Assembly (NCBI GenBank): GCA_018697195.1
Contig: CM031857.1
Span: 59,125,472-59,189,471 of the forward strand
DNA from: Certhia americana
Taxonomy: Eukaryota; Chordata; Aves; Passeriformes; Certhiidae
Direction of reading: 5' to 3'
Length of the DNA stretch: 64,000 nucleotides
Shown: in pieces, positions 35,333 through 49,756 of the stretch
How positions within the stretch are numbered: the first letter of the stretch is position 1
Layout: each line of letters starts with the position of its first letter
Notes under the pieces: generated by a model
Told to the model about the DNA's origin: nothing
What the model saw: the letters and a program-made list of their open reading frames with translations, nothing else
The model's database searches: none
Position numbers and translations under genes: made by a program

Positions 35333-35972
35333 AAACCACCTTTAAAAAATATTTTCAGGATAACACTTTGCCAGATACAACTCCAACTCATTGAGCTGTT
35401 TAGTGCATATTATTGGGCTTTCAGTGTTCCATAGTAAAATTAAATGGCTTTCAGGATCTTTCTAGAGTAAACTAATGTGCTGCCTCCAAAGCAAAACTTG
35501 GGTCTGATTCTTCAAAGTTTGCTCTAGAAACCATTGGCAAGGGTGGTGTAGATGAAACTGCAGCACAACTGGCTGCTTTGTCCTGTGCAGCACTACAGCA
35601 TCCATTGATTCTCTCTTGCGTTCTCGTGAACATATAGACCTTCACTTTCATGCAATGAAAATACTAACCTGAGAATGTGCATTACCATTCTTATGTTGAT
35701 TAAAACTGAAGGAAACATGCATGAAAAGGATAATAATATCCATCCCTACTGTGTGAGGATGTTTCAAGTGGACAGCTTCTGAACAACTCAGAATTTGCTA
35801 ACCAGAGAGGACACCATTAACATCTGCCTTAGCAGTGTTTGTTTTCTCATGTTTGTGACAGATAAAGGTATTAAAAGGCAATTGGATTTTGCTACTCAAA
35901 ATTCAATTTCAGCTCAGTTGGGAAGGAGTTCAAGGATGCTTCCCTATTTGAAACTACTTTTTTAAAACTACT
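35333..35972. other. Unassigned DNA
   Basis: About 640 bp between LTR copy B and the (AATT)n microsatellite, with no recognised element. Confidence 0.6.
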
Positions 35973-36033
35973 ATTAATTAATTAATTAATTAATTAATTA
36001 ATTCATTCATTCATTCATTCATTCATTCATTCA
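35973..36033. repeat. Compound microsatellite (AATT)n(CATT)n
   Basis: About 31 bp of perfect TTAA/AATT units switch at about 36003 to eight ATTC units ending near 36033. The single A-to-C change propagated through half the array is typical of a point mutation followed by slippage expansion. Confidence 0.95.
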
Positions 36034-39000
36034 TATATCATATGTTACACTAATGCTTTAGAGTATTAATTTTTAAACCAGAATATCGTGCTTTCAAACA
36101 TCTGATAAAAGTCCAGTATTATTAGATATACACTTCTTATTTTTACAACAACAATTTTTCTAGCATCAAGAAATGAAAAGAGTTTGACAAAGGCTGTTTC
36201 CCATAAAAATGTATTAGTACATGATTATATCCATGTAATTTATTCCTCAATCAGATTAATCCATTGACTCCTTTTAATTTTTTTCCTTTGTGTTGTTCTC
36301 AGACTAAATGTTATATTTACCTGCTCATGCTACTTGTTTGTTTTATTTGGTTTTAATTGGCCCAATAAAATATTTCTATAATTTCCTTGAGATACTCAGA
36401 TATATACAGAACAAAGATAGACAAACTGCAGATTTCTTTAAGTTGACTTCTTTTGATTTCTGAGAGTAATTTTGACTTTAGCCAAAGCTGTTGTCCTTAC
36501 ACATGGAAGTACCCAGTTTTGTCAATACAAAATTTTATTTTAAGTAATGAACACTTTCTTGTTTGTATATTTCAGGATTTATTTTTCAGTAATTTGCATT
36601 GCACTTTGATTAATTCTGGGAAATTAAAACTTCTGAAAAGAAAAGTAGATATATGTGAGCAGGTTATCTTGTGTGTAAAAGTCTAGACATGATCTTGTCC
36701 CTATGACTTCTATTCTTTTTTGTCATCCTCTTGGGCTTGCTAAGTAATTGTAATTCATAATCTGAACATTTCAATCACTCACATCCACTCTCCAGATTCC
36801 AGCAATACCACTCATATCAAATTTATTCTAATTAATAAGGAATTACAGTACCTCATGAATGTTTTCCAGATTACTAAAACTTTGCAATAAGCAAGTGAAA
36901 AACCTCATTATCTACAGCAGGTAGAGTTTGCATCTGCTTCTCATATTTAACTTTAAATTAAAGGTAATGGGTAGATTTTTAATTCCATTTATGATCAAAC
37001 GGGCTATTTTAATCTGATTATATCTAGTCTTTAATTTGTATACATTTCTCCTATATCCATATATATGTAGATATAGATGGATCATCTTGCTGTGACGTGA
37101 CCTGAAAGCACAAAATTACCCTTCAAGTACAGCAATATAAATTCAATATAAGCTATCATACCAGACAGTTTTTTTCTTTTTTCCTCTAATGTTCATCTCT
37201 TTATATCTCCTATTTCAATGGATAGCAAGCACGGGATAGACATTTAAAACATAAACTTTCATCTTCAATTCACATAGCGTCTCTTTGAAATTATGCCACA
37301 TATGGAATATGTGCAAGCTACATCCTGATCTGAAGCTCCAGCAAACCACGAAAACCTTACATTTCACTGAAGAAAATTGCCTATTTTAATTGAAGGGTTT
37401 TTTTTGGTTTTTTTTTTTTTTTTAATGAAGATGTCGGAATGATGAATGTTTGCTGCTGAAACTGTATGAAATCCCTAGAACTTTAAAAGCTCATGCGATC
37501 CTCAGTGGTCCAGAGCTCTGTGTGAAACCTTGAAGGAATAACTGATGGAAGTTAAAGCAGTGTCTATATAATCCATGAGTCTTTTTGTGCTATGATCTTT
37601 TCCTAAATCCAATCCAAAAGGAATGTGAAAAATTCTCACTCCCAGCCAGAGAGCCTTCTTAAATTAGGCTACAGAGGATAGCGTTTCCCAGTCCCAAAGT
37701 CCCCCAGGCATGCACTGTGGCAAAAGGAAGGGGCTGAAAAATTCTTCTTGCCAGAGGAACAGGCAGGCAAGGGTGGAGACCATGGCAGAGGAGTGGTGAT
37801 GTACAAACTCTGTAGGTGCCTCTGCCAAGGAATAATTTCAGCTGCAGTTCCAACTCAGGCAAGTGGGAACAAAATACAAAGATAAAAGTAGAGGGAGGAG
37901 TTGAAAGCAGCACCTAGGTGGGAATCTTGGGGGCAGTCAAGAAAAGTAACACACTAAGCAGAAATGAAAGTACAGCCTTGATGGGGAAGACAAGGACCTT
38001 GAACACAACCAAAGGGATGGTAGGCAGTGAAAGAATTTTAATTGGAGAGTTTCATGGCCTGAGTTTCAGGAGATAAAACTGACTTTCACAGCAGCATTCT
38101 GGAAGGATTTAAGGGGAACAAAGCAAATAGCCTGGCTTTTATCATAACCTGTGCAATGGTTAAATGGAATTTTATGTACATCTGTTATCCTTAGCTTTGT
38201 AATGATTTTTTTATAGACTAGGGGAGGGGAAAAAGAGAGAAGATTTCATCTGCTATGTGAAGGATATATTCTGAGGGATAGATGATTGCCTTTATAAGAT
38301 GAACATCAGAGCTAAAAATGTTCAAGATTTGAAAATGTTTTCCTGCACACAAATGAGGGCCCAAATAAACAAAGAAAGCTCAGCATGGAGGGTAATAAAC
38401 TCCTTCCAAATTACATCAGATTCACAGTAGATCATGATCTTGTTTTAAAAATATAGTCCTACCAGAAATGCACAATAAAATCTGGACACACTTGCTAAAG
38501 TAATTCTGTTACTGTCAACTCAAAATAAACTTTTAATTTTTTTCCCTGAAAGTATATACATAGTGCATTTGTCATGTAAAAATATACATTAATTTTTACA
38601 CTGTACTATTAATGTGTATTCTACAATTTAAAAAATACAAGAAAACAGCTTCTCTGCTTATGAAAATACACACATTTATATATTCTATAATATTTATGAA
38701 ATGAAGGCAACATTGGAATTTAAAGTTAATTAGCAGTCTTCAGACAGTTCACTGACTGAATCATACAATTACTGTGTTAACACACCAGATAGTTAAGGAC
38801 TTCCAGTGTAATACATAAAACTTCCAAATTCATATATTCTACAAGCATGCTCATGTTTCAACCTAGAGCAACTTTACTATGGAAGATTTGTTAAAATCAA
38901 AGGTGTTTAAAAACTAAAGTTTGGCATTGTCTCAAAAGTCATAGTGCAATCATTCAGAAGAAATACATTAATAATAGAGAAGATCTGAACTCATTAAAAT

Positions 39001-41999
39001 CATCTTTGTAAGTGTTACACTTCTATCCATTCGAGACAAAATTTGACAAATATTATGCCTGTTGCTGCCCTTGTTATAAAAATGACTGTCAAGCAGATCT
39101 CAACCTCTTTGAAAACTTTCTGGAGCCTTTATATCTCATGTCTTTGTCTCTTATTTTGGGCTTGCTCTGAAAATCTTAACAAAAGGTTATGATTTCACTT
39201 CAGAGCTACATACAGAATTTGAGAGGTTTGAGATTGTGAGGCATTAAAAGCAATTACAAAGAAGTATGCAAGTAGTCACCAGTCTGTATACAGAGCAGCC
39301 ACATGTTTGTATTTATTTGGATTATTATAGGAAAGAGATGCTTCTACATCCAGTGTAACCAGGATGAGTCCTTTTTCTTAGAGTCTTCAGAAATTTTCAA
39401 ATTGTAAAGCTAAATCTGGAAAACATTGAATTCAGATCCATTTATTGATGATACTCTGACAATTCTGTCTGAGCATAATAAAGCTTGGTAGCAATTTACA
39501 GGTCATTCTCTGAAGTGTATCAAATGTTTGAGGACTGACTTTCACTAAAGCCAGACATCAGGGATAAAATTGAAACTTGAGATTAGTGAAATCAGAAGTT
39601 TTACCATGATCTACTCAGTGGGTGCAGTTCTAGAGAAGACAAAGACAGTCTATATGTGGCTTGTTGACTGAGGATGTATCCACCCTGGAGTTTACATCTA
39701 GACAAAGGTGAGGCTTCACTACATGCTATTTCAGTTTCAAGTCAAACATAAATGTAAACCACTACATCTAGGGATACTTCCTTCCTGGTTTACTCCTATA
39801 TTAAATATTCATCTGATGAACACAGAAATTTGGAACTCCAAAGAGCACAAGTCAGTTTAAAACACATGTGGATTAAACAAGCTCTATTTGCTCTTAAATT
39901 GGCACAGAAGGTTAGAGAAGCATTCACATAGGTCTTAAACAGCCAAGTACAGTACATGTACAGCACAAATGTACTGCTGGGGCTTCAGCTGCTTGTGCAT
40001 CTTTTCTCACACTTTCACTCCAGTTTGTCTCCTCTTTGCCAGCAATGGTTTCCAGGTACTCATAGAAAGGTAGCAGTGGGCTAAGATATAGGAAGCAAAT
40101 TCAGCATGCACGAACCACACAGTGTTGACACAGCTCAGATTGCAATGACACATTTTTTCTAGTTATCACTGCATGTGTTTTGCTGATCACTGTATATGTG
40201 GGTCTCCCACCAGTAGCAGGATTTTTCAATTGCATCATCTCATTATAATGTACTTGCTCCTCTAGACATTTGACAGAATTTGAGAACACAAAGAGTAAGA
40301 AAGTAGCTCAAGAGCACTAAATGTCCTGAAGCTGCTATGTTTCAGAATGGGATGAACTGTTTGGGTCCTTCCTGTACCTCCTCAAAATGGTGGTGTGTTG
40401 CCAGTTTGCTGGAATTCAGAAGACTCTTCCCTGAAGAAGAATAATGTCCCTTTTCCTCTTACAGTGACAGTAATAATAATTTAAATATTAACAGAATAGG
40501 AGAGAAAGCAACTTGATCTATGACAAAGATCCTTTTATGTTAGTCTTTCCACAGGAAGCTGTTCACTATCAATGTGACACCATAATCTCTGATATATCCC
40601 ATCACTATTGTATGACTCTCAGATAAGGTAAGTATAGCAGAATTGATAGAAGGAACTGAAGTGTTATTAACTTATTTCTTATTACATTACCAATAATAGT
40701 AATTCCTGAAGGATTATGTATTTTATAGACATTATTTGAGACATAACACCCTCTTCTTAATGGAAAATTCTCAGTTTTGTATGCTAGATAATCCCCCTCC
40801 CCCAATAATTAGACACCATTAACTGCTTCCCTTCCACATTTCTTCTTCTTTCTTCTACATATCAACAAAACACACTTTATTTGCAACATAATTATCTCTC
40901 TTTTAATTGAGGTTTCCAGGGAAGCGAAGTGAGATAATTTAATTACACTCTGAATAGTTGCTCCACCTCAAACTGTTCATATCTCTTCAAATCAAACCTC
41001 ACATGACAGATGGAGTGCACATAATTTTACAAATGTGAATAAGTATATCATATGCAATACATAACTTAGGCTAAATCTTGGCAAATGAAATTAACCCCCC
41101 CAAATTTTATAGCTCAGCTCTTCACATAGAGAACCAAACATGATGTTCATGTTCTCAGAAATAGGAGCAATATCCCAAGCAAAACACTGTATCAGGTACC
41201 TTGAAGACAAGAGGATGCACAAAAGTAGTTCAGCTTCTCTTGGTTACTTCAGAAAAGGAACCAGTCTGACAGAACAGAAATTCTATTTTGCCAGAATTAG
41301 GCAGATCAGACTTCTTTCAGGCAATCAGCAGGTATTTCTCTCTATCTGCATACTTACATGCCCTCTATTAGCACACTGCCTGAGCATTGCACAAAATTTA
41401 ATGAACTTGTCTAATGCAGGTGCAGGACTTCAGATGCCTTTCAACAGTACAAGATTAATAACGTGAGGCTAAGAATGGTCCTTGGTGGAACATCAATGCT
41501 GAAGGGCTAGAGTAGAGAAGTTTAAAAATCTTGGTCACTCATGATTACTCAAGCTCCCTTGTTTTTTTCTCACTGAACTAAAATGATTGTAAAGGGGAAG
41601 TAAGTCAGAGTTGAATTCTAAGAAAATTATTTTTGGAATTAACGTAGCATGCAGCTCACCATGAAACTGAAAGTTTAGCAACACTGGGGCCACAGTTCTG
41701 TCTCTCTTTTCACAGTTGTACAGAAGAAGCCTATCTATGTGACACGTTTATCTCATGCTACATGGGATATATACTGACATAAAGCTCTGTCTGCAAAGGG
41801 ACCATGATTAGCCACTGCAGGAAGGTAAGCAGATTGAGGAGACAGGCTGGAAAGACTGAACAAATGTAATTTGAAAATACAAGAACCTTCATGTGACAGT
41901 CATAGATAAGAATCTCCTAATGGCTAAATGATTATGGCATTTGTTGACCTCCAGGCTAGATTGCAGTGGCATGTTGCACTTAAATACCTGCAACCACAG
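36034..41999. other. Unassigned AT-rich DNA
   Basis: Almost 6 kb without a recognisable gene or element. T-rich tract at 37398-37423. The block 37640-38115 is less AT-rich and carries an 84-codon minus-strand frame without domains; it could be an ancient unidentified repeat or a conserved non-coding segment. The remainder has only short chance frames. Confidence 0.6.
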
Positions 42000-44900
42000 A
42001 ATTTTAGTGGATGCAGGTAGGGAGATCAGTATTTATGTGGACTAACAAAGGGTATTTCTGACTTCATCCATCACTGAAAGGATGGAAATGCTGTATAGGA
42101 ATTTGTTTCCATTGCCTTTAGAAGAAGCTGCTGAAGGTAATGATATCCCACAGGATGAGACACTGTACGGACATAGAGCAAAGACAGAAGACCTAAGGCC
42201 ACTGTGGCAACATATAACAGTGGGCAGTTTAACAAGCTACCTCTCAGAAGCATAAAGATAAATTATTTCCTAAAGAGGCACCAAAGAAACCTTACAGCCA
42301 AATGAAAAATGAGACATGATGCCAAAAACATGAAAGTTGAAAAGGCCTTTCCTGATCCTTCTCCTTTTTCAAATAAATTCTGTCAGATAATAAAGGTAAA
42401 AGATGGTAGATGTAGAAGGTAACAACATCCAGAAAACAGTAGCAGTTCATACTGGAGAAGGAACAAGAACAATACCATGAACTAGGACGCACTGATGAAA
42501 CTGTCTCTGATAGGCACGCTAAAATTAAGGAAAACTGAATCAAATGAAAAAGACATAAGAGAACTTCATTTAGACAATCCAGAACAGAAAAAAGCACAAT
42601 AATTTGAAATTGGAGGTCATGTCAGGAGGCAAGAATAAAGGAAAAAAGTGTCAAGCCTGAATCAGAATGCAATTAAACAACTATTAACAGACAACTCCAA
42701 AAATTGATTACTACAAGGGCATACAGAAGTTTGTTTCTTGTGTCTGCAATGGGTAAGATACCCAGAGATACCGTTGTCAAAATCCATTACTATCAGCTAG
42801 AAAACATGCCTTTTTGGGGGATAGGAAGACATTTTTTCATAGGTTTGTAAAATGTTAACCTTCTGGAACCTCTTAACAGTAACATTTAAGTAGAAAAAAT
42901 AAAAGAGCTGAAGAATAAAAGTAATGTGAAATTATTTAGACAGAGGTGAGACCCTTTAGATTTCTATTTGCTTTTGACAATTTTTAGAGTTTTTATGTGC
43001 TACCTTTTACCTATAAAATTAGGAGGTGCTCACAAATGGCAAGAGAAAATGGTTGTCACACAAGAAAGAAGCAACAATGAAGTTATGTTTTGAGGTTTGT
43101 TGATATTTTATAATTCCACCTTAAAAGTACAAACAAAGGATTAAAAGCCAAAGGTCTTGAATCACTGTAAGCCAGCAATACTGCAAATCCAGAAGAAAGA
43201 TACAGTCCCATCAATTTTTTGCCTAGACATTCACTGTGAAGGGTTAGGAATCAGAGGAAGGGAGAACTCAATTGAACTATTTAAAACAAGGTCACAGGGC
43301 CTCTTATGCTCCCAGGGTTAACATAATAAGTAAGATTTTTCAATCCATTCCTTTTAGGTAAACCTCTGAAGACATATTTTTGCGAAAGATTCCTTACATT
43401 GAAGACTGCAAATGTAAATGAAGTGTAGATCAGATGAAGGGATGTGATAAATTAATTTTAGATTCACATTACGCTGGGTCTCTGAAGTTCAAAAATTTTA
43501 TGTGGAATCTTGACTGCAATATCACATGCTATTTTATCTGGTTGATATGCCATGTACTTTTGAGGCACTTACCTCAGTAGTCCAACAAATAAAGACAGAT
43601 TATAAAATATGCCAGAGGGATACCCTCACAGCAAAGGAGAAGGAAAAGTGGAATTTGATAAATAGTAAAGAACATGGCAGCAATATCTGTACTATGCAAA
43701 GTCTAAAACCTTTTCTGTAGGATGGTAGAAAATAAAAGCTAGTGAAAAAAATCCATAATGAATGTTTCTCTGAGTATTGTTTGGGAAAACGGACAGGAAT
43801 TTACAAAAAAGCAGACATGGATAAAGTGATTAAAATTGCTAAGAATAAAAGTATTAAAAGCTTGTGAGAAAAAGATGTGTTAAAAAAGGGCATAAGTACA
43901 AAGAGCAAGTTCTTTACAGTCTGGTTAATTGCTAATTTTTTGACAATGGTACAGGAGAAACATGGTTTTTACCAGAACATTCTTTTTGAAAGAAATAAGA
44001 TATTTTATTGCAACATATATCAAGATATACCTCTACAAGGAAGAATAGTGACCATGAATAACCTCATTAAATTAATCTGCATTAATATAAAAGACCTTAA
44101 AAGTATAATAAAAAGGAGGGGGAAAATAGAAAGAACTTGGAAAGTTTCTAGCAGACATTAGGAGACACACTCCATAGTTGCAAGAACCATTATTCAGAGA
44201 AAATGGTTTAATCAAGCTTTTTTTGCCTTGTACTGCTCTAAAAAGAAAGAATTTGGTCTAACTGTAGACAAACATGGCTCTCTTATAGGAAAAAATAAAG
44301 AGAAAGAAAAAGAGAAAAATAGTCCCAGTCTAACCTCAGAGATTACTGTAGGTTCAGGCAAAGCCTCAAGCTCTTAAAATCAGATTTTTTGCAAGTTTCA
44401 GGTCTAAGGAAGTCCGGAGTCAAAGCTTTCTCATTTAGCTTGTAGAGCAAAATTCTGCAACATCTGGTGCACCTGTTGTTCTCCAGATGTCTACTTGCAG
44501 ACTTGGGGGGGACTGATCTGCCTGACTTAGATATTTAATAGTTAGATAATCTAAATTCTAAACTTACTAATAAAATCCAAGCTTAACACTTCAATCACTT
44601 TTTATTATCAGTTAGAAAGTAGTCCCAGGGGGCTACTCATCTCCTCTTGAAGGAGGAGTAGTTATGTAACACAGGCCATGGGATTACCTTAGATATAGAT
44701 TATTATAGTTTACCTGTACACATATAGGGCAAAAGTGCTCCAATAGTCATTGTAAGCAATTCATTTTAACTATTTTCAGGATAAAAAAGCTCTCAAGGCT
44801 CTCAGCTTTTAGGCTTTTACTAACTTCATGATAAATTATTTTTTAAATAAACCACAGGGTAGATTAAGGCAGACTCCTTCTCCTGTTCTTTCTGTATTGG

Positions 44901-47390
44901 AATAAAAATATTCCTGGCTTTGTTTCTATTTATTAAAGAAAACTTTTTCTAGTCTTCTTTAATAAATAGTGATTTATTAAGTAGGACCTGCTGATCCTGT
45001 TTCCAGTAATTATATCTTTTTTTTTTTCCTTGTGAATTTTAAAGAACTTTGATTTCTTCTTCCTCTCACCTACAAGGAAATTATCTATATTTATTTTCTT
45101 ATCACTTCAAGCTGCCTAATACATAATTTCCTGGGGATGCTTTGTAAACTACCATCCCCAGAATGTTTTTCTAGTTCTATGCCACATGTCTGTCCAAGTG
45201 AACTCACAATTTCTGATTGTGTAAAATGATTAACTCCATTTCTGACATCCAATTTTGCAATTGCAAATGTCAAATTAGAAATTAGAAAGACCCTGTTGAA
45301 ATGCAGGGTCTTACAAATGGTGTGTTTATATCTACATATGTTTTGAAAATTTGACTCAAGGAATGAAATTACATTAATCCAGAGCAAACTGTTCCTTTCC
45401 CAAAAAGTAAAAAAAAGTTACCAAACCTTCAGGTGAAAGGGACACTTTAGCTAAAGGTCAGATAATCTACTGTAATTTTTCTCTAACTACTGCTTTAGAT
45501 GTCAATTTTACATTCAAATTAAAATCAAGGTAAAACTATGAAATTCTTTTGAATTGAAATGAGGAAGTTATAGGGTATATTTTTCAGTGTTACATCATGT
45601 CTTCTGTTATTTCTAAAAGCAGAATATAATTTTTAAATACCTAAAATAATTTGAAGAATTGTTTTTCTCATGGAGAGGAAAATGAAGGTTCATATAGAGC
45701 AACATTAAAGTTCACAGAAAGGAACATGGAAGTTCTATGAATAACACCTGACTGCTGGTATAAAAGATAAGATAAATCAGTGTATTCCCTTATTTAATTA
45801 TAGTTTTTTCCAGTTTAAATTTAAAATAATTTTTCAGAAATTCCAGAAACTGACTGTTATTTTTAGTCACAGTTTATTCTTTTTTTTCTGAAAGCCAAGA
45901 AGTCTGATTGCAATGTCCTGCTGAGATTGTTGTGGTTTCATGCACTTCATGTTGGCTAGTAATAAAAATAAAAATAAAAATAATAAAAAATTAACCTAGC
46001 TCTACACTAATAAAACTACAATATTTAGCTGTCATTTCAGCATTTGCGAACACATTGCCCAAACCTGATTAATGTTGGCCACTTCTTCCAAGGCTCATGA
46101 AGATTGTTACATATTCTTTCAATTGTCTTTATGGCTTTTGTACAGACACCTGTGGGCTTTGTAGAAATGCAGTCTGCATTCTGCAATTCATCAAGCCCTG
46201 AAATATGTTATATAACCTAATGGCAGAGAAGTCACATCGCTAAACATTTCTACATATGTTCTTCCTTTGCTACCTGCTTTTGTTGTACAACTAAATTATT
46301 TCTTCCCAAATATTCAAGGACAGCTACCATGTATTCAAATTCCCAACAACTATGGCAGTTTTTAAGTGATGCTTTAACCATTTGTAGCTTCTTACTTTCA
46401 TCCATCATAAGAAGAGAGATACATTGTCATACTCACTTTCAATATCCTTAATGCATTTAGTTGCCTTCTTGAAAACTGAAGAACGAGCTTACTTGACCAC
46501 ATCATTCTCTGAGTATCAATACAACTCTTGATTTCATTCTGTCTCAGAAGCAAAATGGAATTTCTTAAGCCATAAAATCCTCTATTTTGAATTACTTCAA
46601 TATTGAAGAATTTAATATTGCTCCAATCATGCTAACAACTGGGCATTATTTTCTGACTAGGAGATTATATTTTTCACTTTCCCCAGGTAAACCTGGGCAA
46701 AAAATATATGTTCTTGATATTCTAATTTGATGCACTGAAACCAGCACAAAATGTTCTTGATATAAAGGTCAGTTTATGTTGTCAAATTTAGGCGTTTTTT
46801 CCTTGTTATCTGACCAGTATAGGATTAGATCTCTTTTTGGCCGTATTTCACCTCTTTATTTGTGATTTATTTGGAACACTTATGAAGTATTTGGTACCCC
46901 TTCAAAGAAACAAAAATACCCTGTAGGATGTTGACAGGCTCTCTATTCTCTTAGGTTATGGGTTGCTTTCATCCCTGTCTGATATTTTTTTGCCACCAGA
47001 AATTATTTTCCTGAACACAAAACATCCTGTTGCTGGAGTCTGATGATATTCACTGCAGGTATTTCAAAGTACTCAACACTGGCTTCTTCACAATGATTTT
47101 CAAGGCCCTGTAACCAGATTGCATGTCCTGCTTATGCCTGGAGCTGAACTACTAGATGATTTTTAGGTTTTTTTTTCTTTAAAGAATCATAGCTAGTAGT
47201 TTTTTCTCTGCCTAAACTTTCAATTGTTCTGTGCTTGTTATTATTACGCTTGCCAATCACCACAGCTTGTCATCTTTAGAAGGCATAATTTTGTAACTTC
47301 AGGTGATTCAGGTGCCTAAATATTAAAAAATAAGAGTAAATGGTTATAAAAAAATATTTCTTGCCAAAAAGTCAATACAGAGAACAACAT
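42000..47390. other. Unassigned AT-rich DNA, possible unrecognised old repeats
   Basis: There is no gene supported. Open frames at 43526-43720, 43877-44161 (plus) and 42292-42597 (minus) reach 64-101 codons but show no domain I can name. An (AAAAT)n tract lies at 45960-45991. Together with the preceding 6 kb this is the longest interval of the window free of recognisable CR1 or LTR sequence. Confidence 0.58.
45960..45991. repeat. (AAAAT)n microsatellite
   Basis: Short imperfect AAAAT repeat with no attached CR1 3' end. Confidence 0.9.
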
Positions 47391-48301
47391 TCTGGTCAGC
47401 CTCATTTTCAGCCTAGGGAAAGTCACATATTTGCAGGCACATGAAAGTAACTAGGAACACTCAGCAAGGATTTACAAAAGGTCTGTCTTTTTTGATAAAG
47501 TACATGAATTTTAAAATGAATGGAAAGTGGATTTCATTCATTTTGATTTTAGCAAGATTTTGAACACTATTTTCCCACATCAAAATTGAGACTTTGTAGT
47601 CAGAGTGGGTATTCAACTAGGTGGCTAAAAAATTGATTAGATTAAAATTGACTAGAAGCTGGGCTATTCATGGAGGGCAGTAACAAGTGGAGTATTGTAA
47701 GAGTTTGCCTCTAGACCTTTTGTACATACCATCTTCACTGGACACAGCAGAAGGGATAATGTGGTGGACTCTTCAATCTTGGTATCCAACCACGAGGAAC
47801 AAGCTGATATATTTGAAAGTAGAAGGGACATTTGAAAGGACCTAGACAAACTATGCGGGGAGTGGGTTGATAGCAACTTCCTGAGATTAAACAAAACAAA
47901 TGCAAAGTCACATATTCAGGAAATAATAACTCTTGTAGCGACACAGTCGTCCTCGTTCAGTTTATGGAACATGACTTTGGAGAAGATCTAACTATTCTTC
48001 CATAAACATGGGTAGGATTTTCAGAACACAAAGACAGGCTCTTCACAGTGCTGTGTGATGAGCGCCAAGACAAAAGTAAAAAGAAAAAGTATCCCGACTG
48101 GATGTAAAGGAAAATCTTTTCACCCCAAGGAGAGCAAGCCATGGTGCAGGTTGCTCAGAGGTTGAGCAATCTCCATATCTGGACATTTTTAAGACATAAA
48201 AGTAGAGCCACATGATCAGATATCATAGATGACCCTTCTTTGGATGGAATAGAGAACTCCTGAAGTCTCTTCCAACCTAAATTATACTATGATCCTATGA
48301 A
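47391..48301 (+). mobile_element. Old CR1 LINE fragment including reverse-transcriptase region
   Basis: This is a roughly 900-bp, much-mutated CR1 in plus orientation. It opens with 'aacattctggtcagcctcat', the segment before the reverse-transcriptase core. It then shows 'gcaaggatttacaaaaggtc' (QGFTKG-like) and 'ttttgattttagcaagattt' (FDFSKI, matching the CR1 F-D-F-S-K-A-F-D-T motif). Further on come a 'ggaatcttggtatccaa'-like decayed middle, 'aaaggacctagacaaactat' (RDLDKL) and 'aacttcctgagattaaac' (NFLRLN). A 3' end 'gtctcttccaacctaaatta', 'tactatgatcctatga' closes it. The Y-x-D-D catalytic segment is not recognisable. It appears to be the oldest CR1 here by sequence decay. Confidence 0.82.
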
Positions 48302-49756
48302 GACCCCACCTTCTGCAAAGGTATCAAGTTTCTCAGTTCTCTTCAAATTTTTTTCCCCAGGTATTTCTTTATTCTGTTCCTAATACATCTTCAGGGGTAT
48401 TCATAGCTTGGTCCTGAATAAATGATGCCAGCTTCTTTCTCATGCAAAATAATCAGCTGTAATCATGCTGTTACATAAAAGATCAAATTCTAGGCCTTGA
48501 ATGGACTTTGTGCCAACAGAATTGAAAAAGTGTTTCAGATGAACAGCAAAGCAAACAAAACAGGAAAAAAAAAATTGACTCATGTCGAAACTTGGGCTAT
48601 ATAGGGCTTAAATTTAGCCTAAATAGGGCTATTTAGATGTTGTAGGTTTTCCCAACTGGCATCTTACTATGCTCCAGACAGGCACAGCTCTTCAACAATC
48701 CTCTCTGCTGTTCCTATGCCCTAGATACCCTTTACTACTACCCTGTGTTTACCCAAATAAATCAAACTGTAGTTCTTGTGAATGATAACTGGAACTTAGA
48801 CATCTTTTTATACATTTGAACACCTGCATCTATTCATTAAATTGAGGTGCCTCTAAGTGAAGTTTAATCACAGAACATTCAGTGGATCGAGGTCTCATTA
48901 TGACACTAGTCATATAGTAGAGTCTAATCCCAAATACCTAAAAACTTTTTATATATTAAATATTCTTTATTATGGATTTTTCTAACATAATATTTTTTAA
49001 GTTTAAATGAGTGATAAGGAAAGAATGATACTTGCTGTGCATTCTCAGATCCTTATACCTTTTTTATTTTTTTCAGAACTATGGGAATATTTTCCTAAGG
49101 CTGTGTTTGCACACAGTATGGGGCACATGCAGAGAACCTGCACCTGTCATCTAAATTGCTTTCAAAGCCCAAGTGAACACTAGGCTATGTGAAAGTAGTA
49201 GTTCAATGCAGTGAGAGCTTTGGGTAATGCATTAAAACTATAAATCACCTTGAATCTGCAGCCAGCATGGTTCCCTTCCCGTGATATAAGTAGCAGAACT
49301 AGATGAGGAAAATAGATGTTTTCTGAGATGTTACTGATGCTCATGTCAACAACAACAAAAAACACAGGTTTAAAAAAAATGTGAAAGTGATAGATTTTAA
49401 ATTATTTTTTATGTGCAAAAGCCATCTTTGGATGAAAAACAACAGAATTTAGAGTTGACACTATGTTCCATGTGCTGTGTAATTCAATAAGGTTGATTAG
49501 AAATTATTTAAATATTGTTAAAATAACTAAGAGGATTTCCATGCACATTTGAATCACAAGGTTAAAATTATCTGCTAGCAGTACCAGATGATATTGACAT
49601 GCTTAAATGAATGCAGAGGAGAGCTACCAAAATTGAATAAGTAATAAAAAGTAAAAGAAGAGTTAAGGAAAATTAGGTTTCATACATACAATCATGGAAA
49701 ATCATTGCTTCTTCAACTTTGTGCATTTTCAGTCTTACTACTTATCAAATCAGAGT
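48302..49756. other. Unassigned AT-rich DNA
   Basis: About 1.45 kb with no recognised element. The stretch 48595-48645 repeats 'tagggct' three times around an imperfect palindrome (gggcttaaatttagccta). Confidence 0.6.

Noticed and set aside
37659..37913. 84-codon minus-strand open frame in a less AT-rich block
   Set aside because: No domain or codon pattern supports it; the composition alone explains the open frame.
43526..44161. Lys/Glu-rich open frames suspected to be a decayed retroviral gag or host exon
   Set aside because: No major homology region, zinc knuckle or other diagnostic motif is visible, and no flanking LTR pair; left unassigned.
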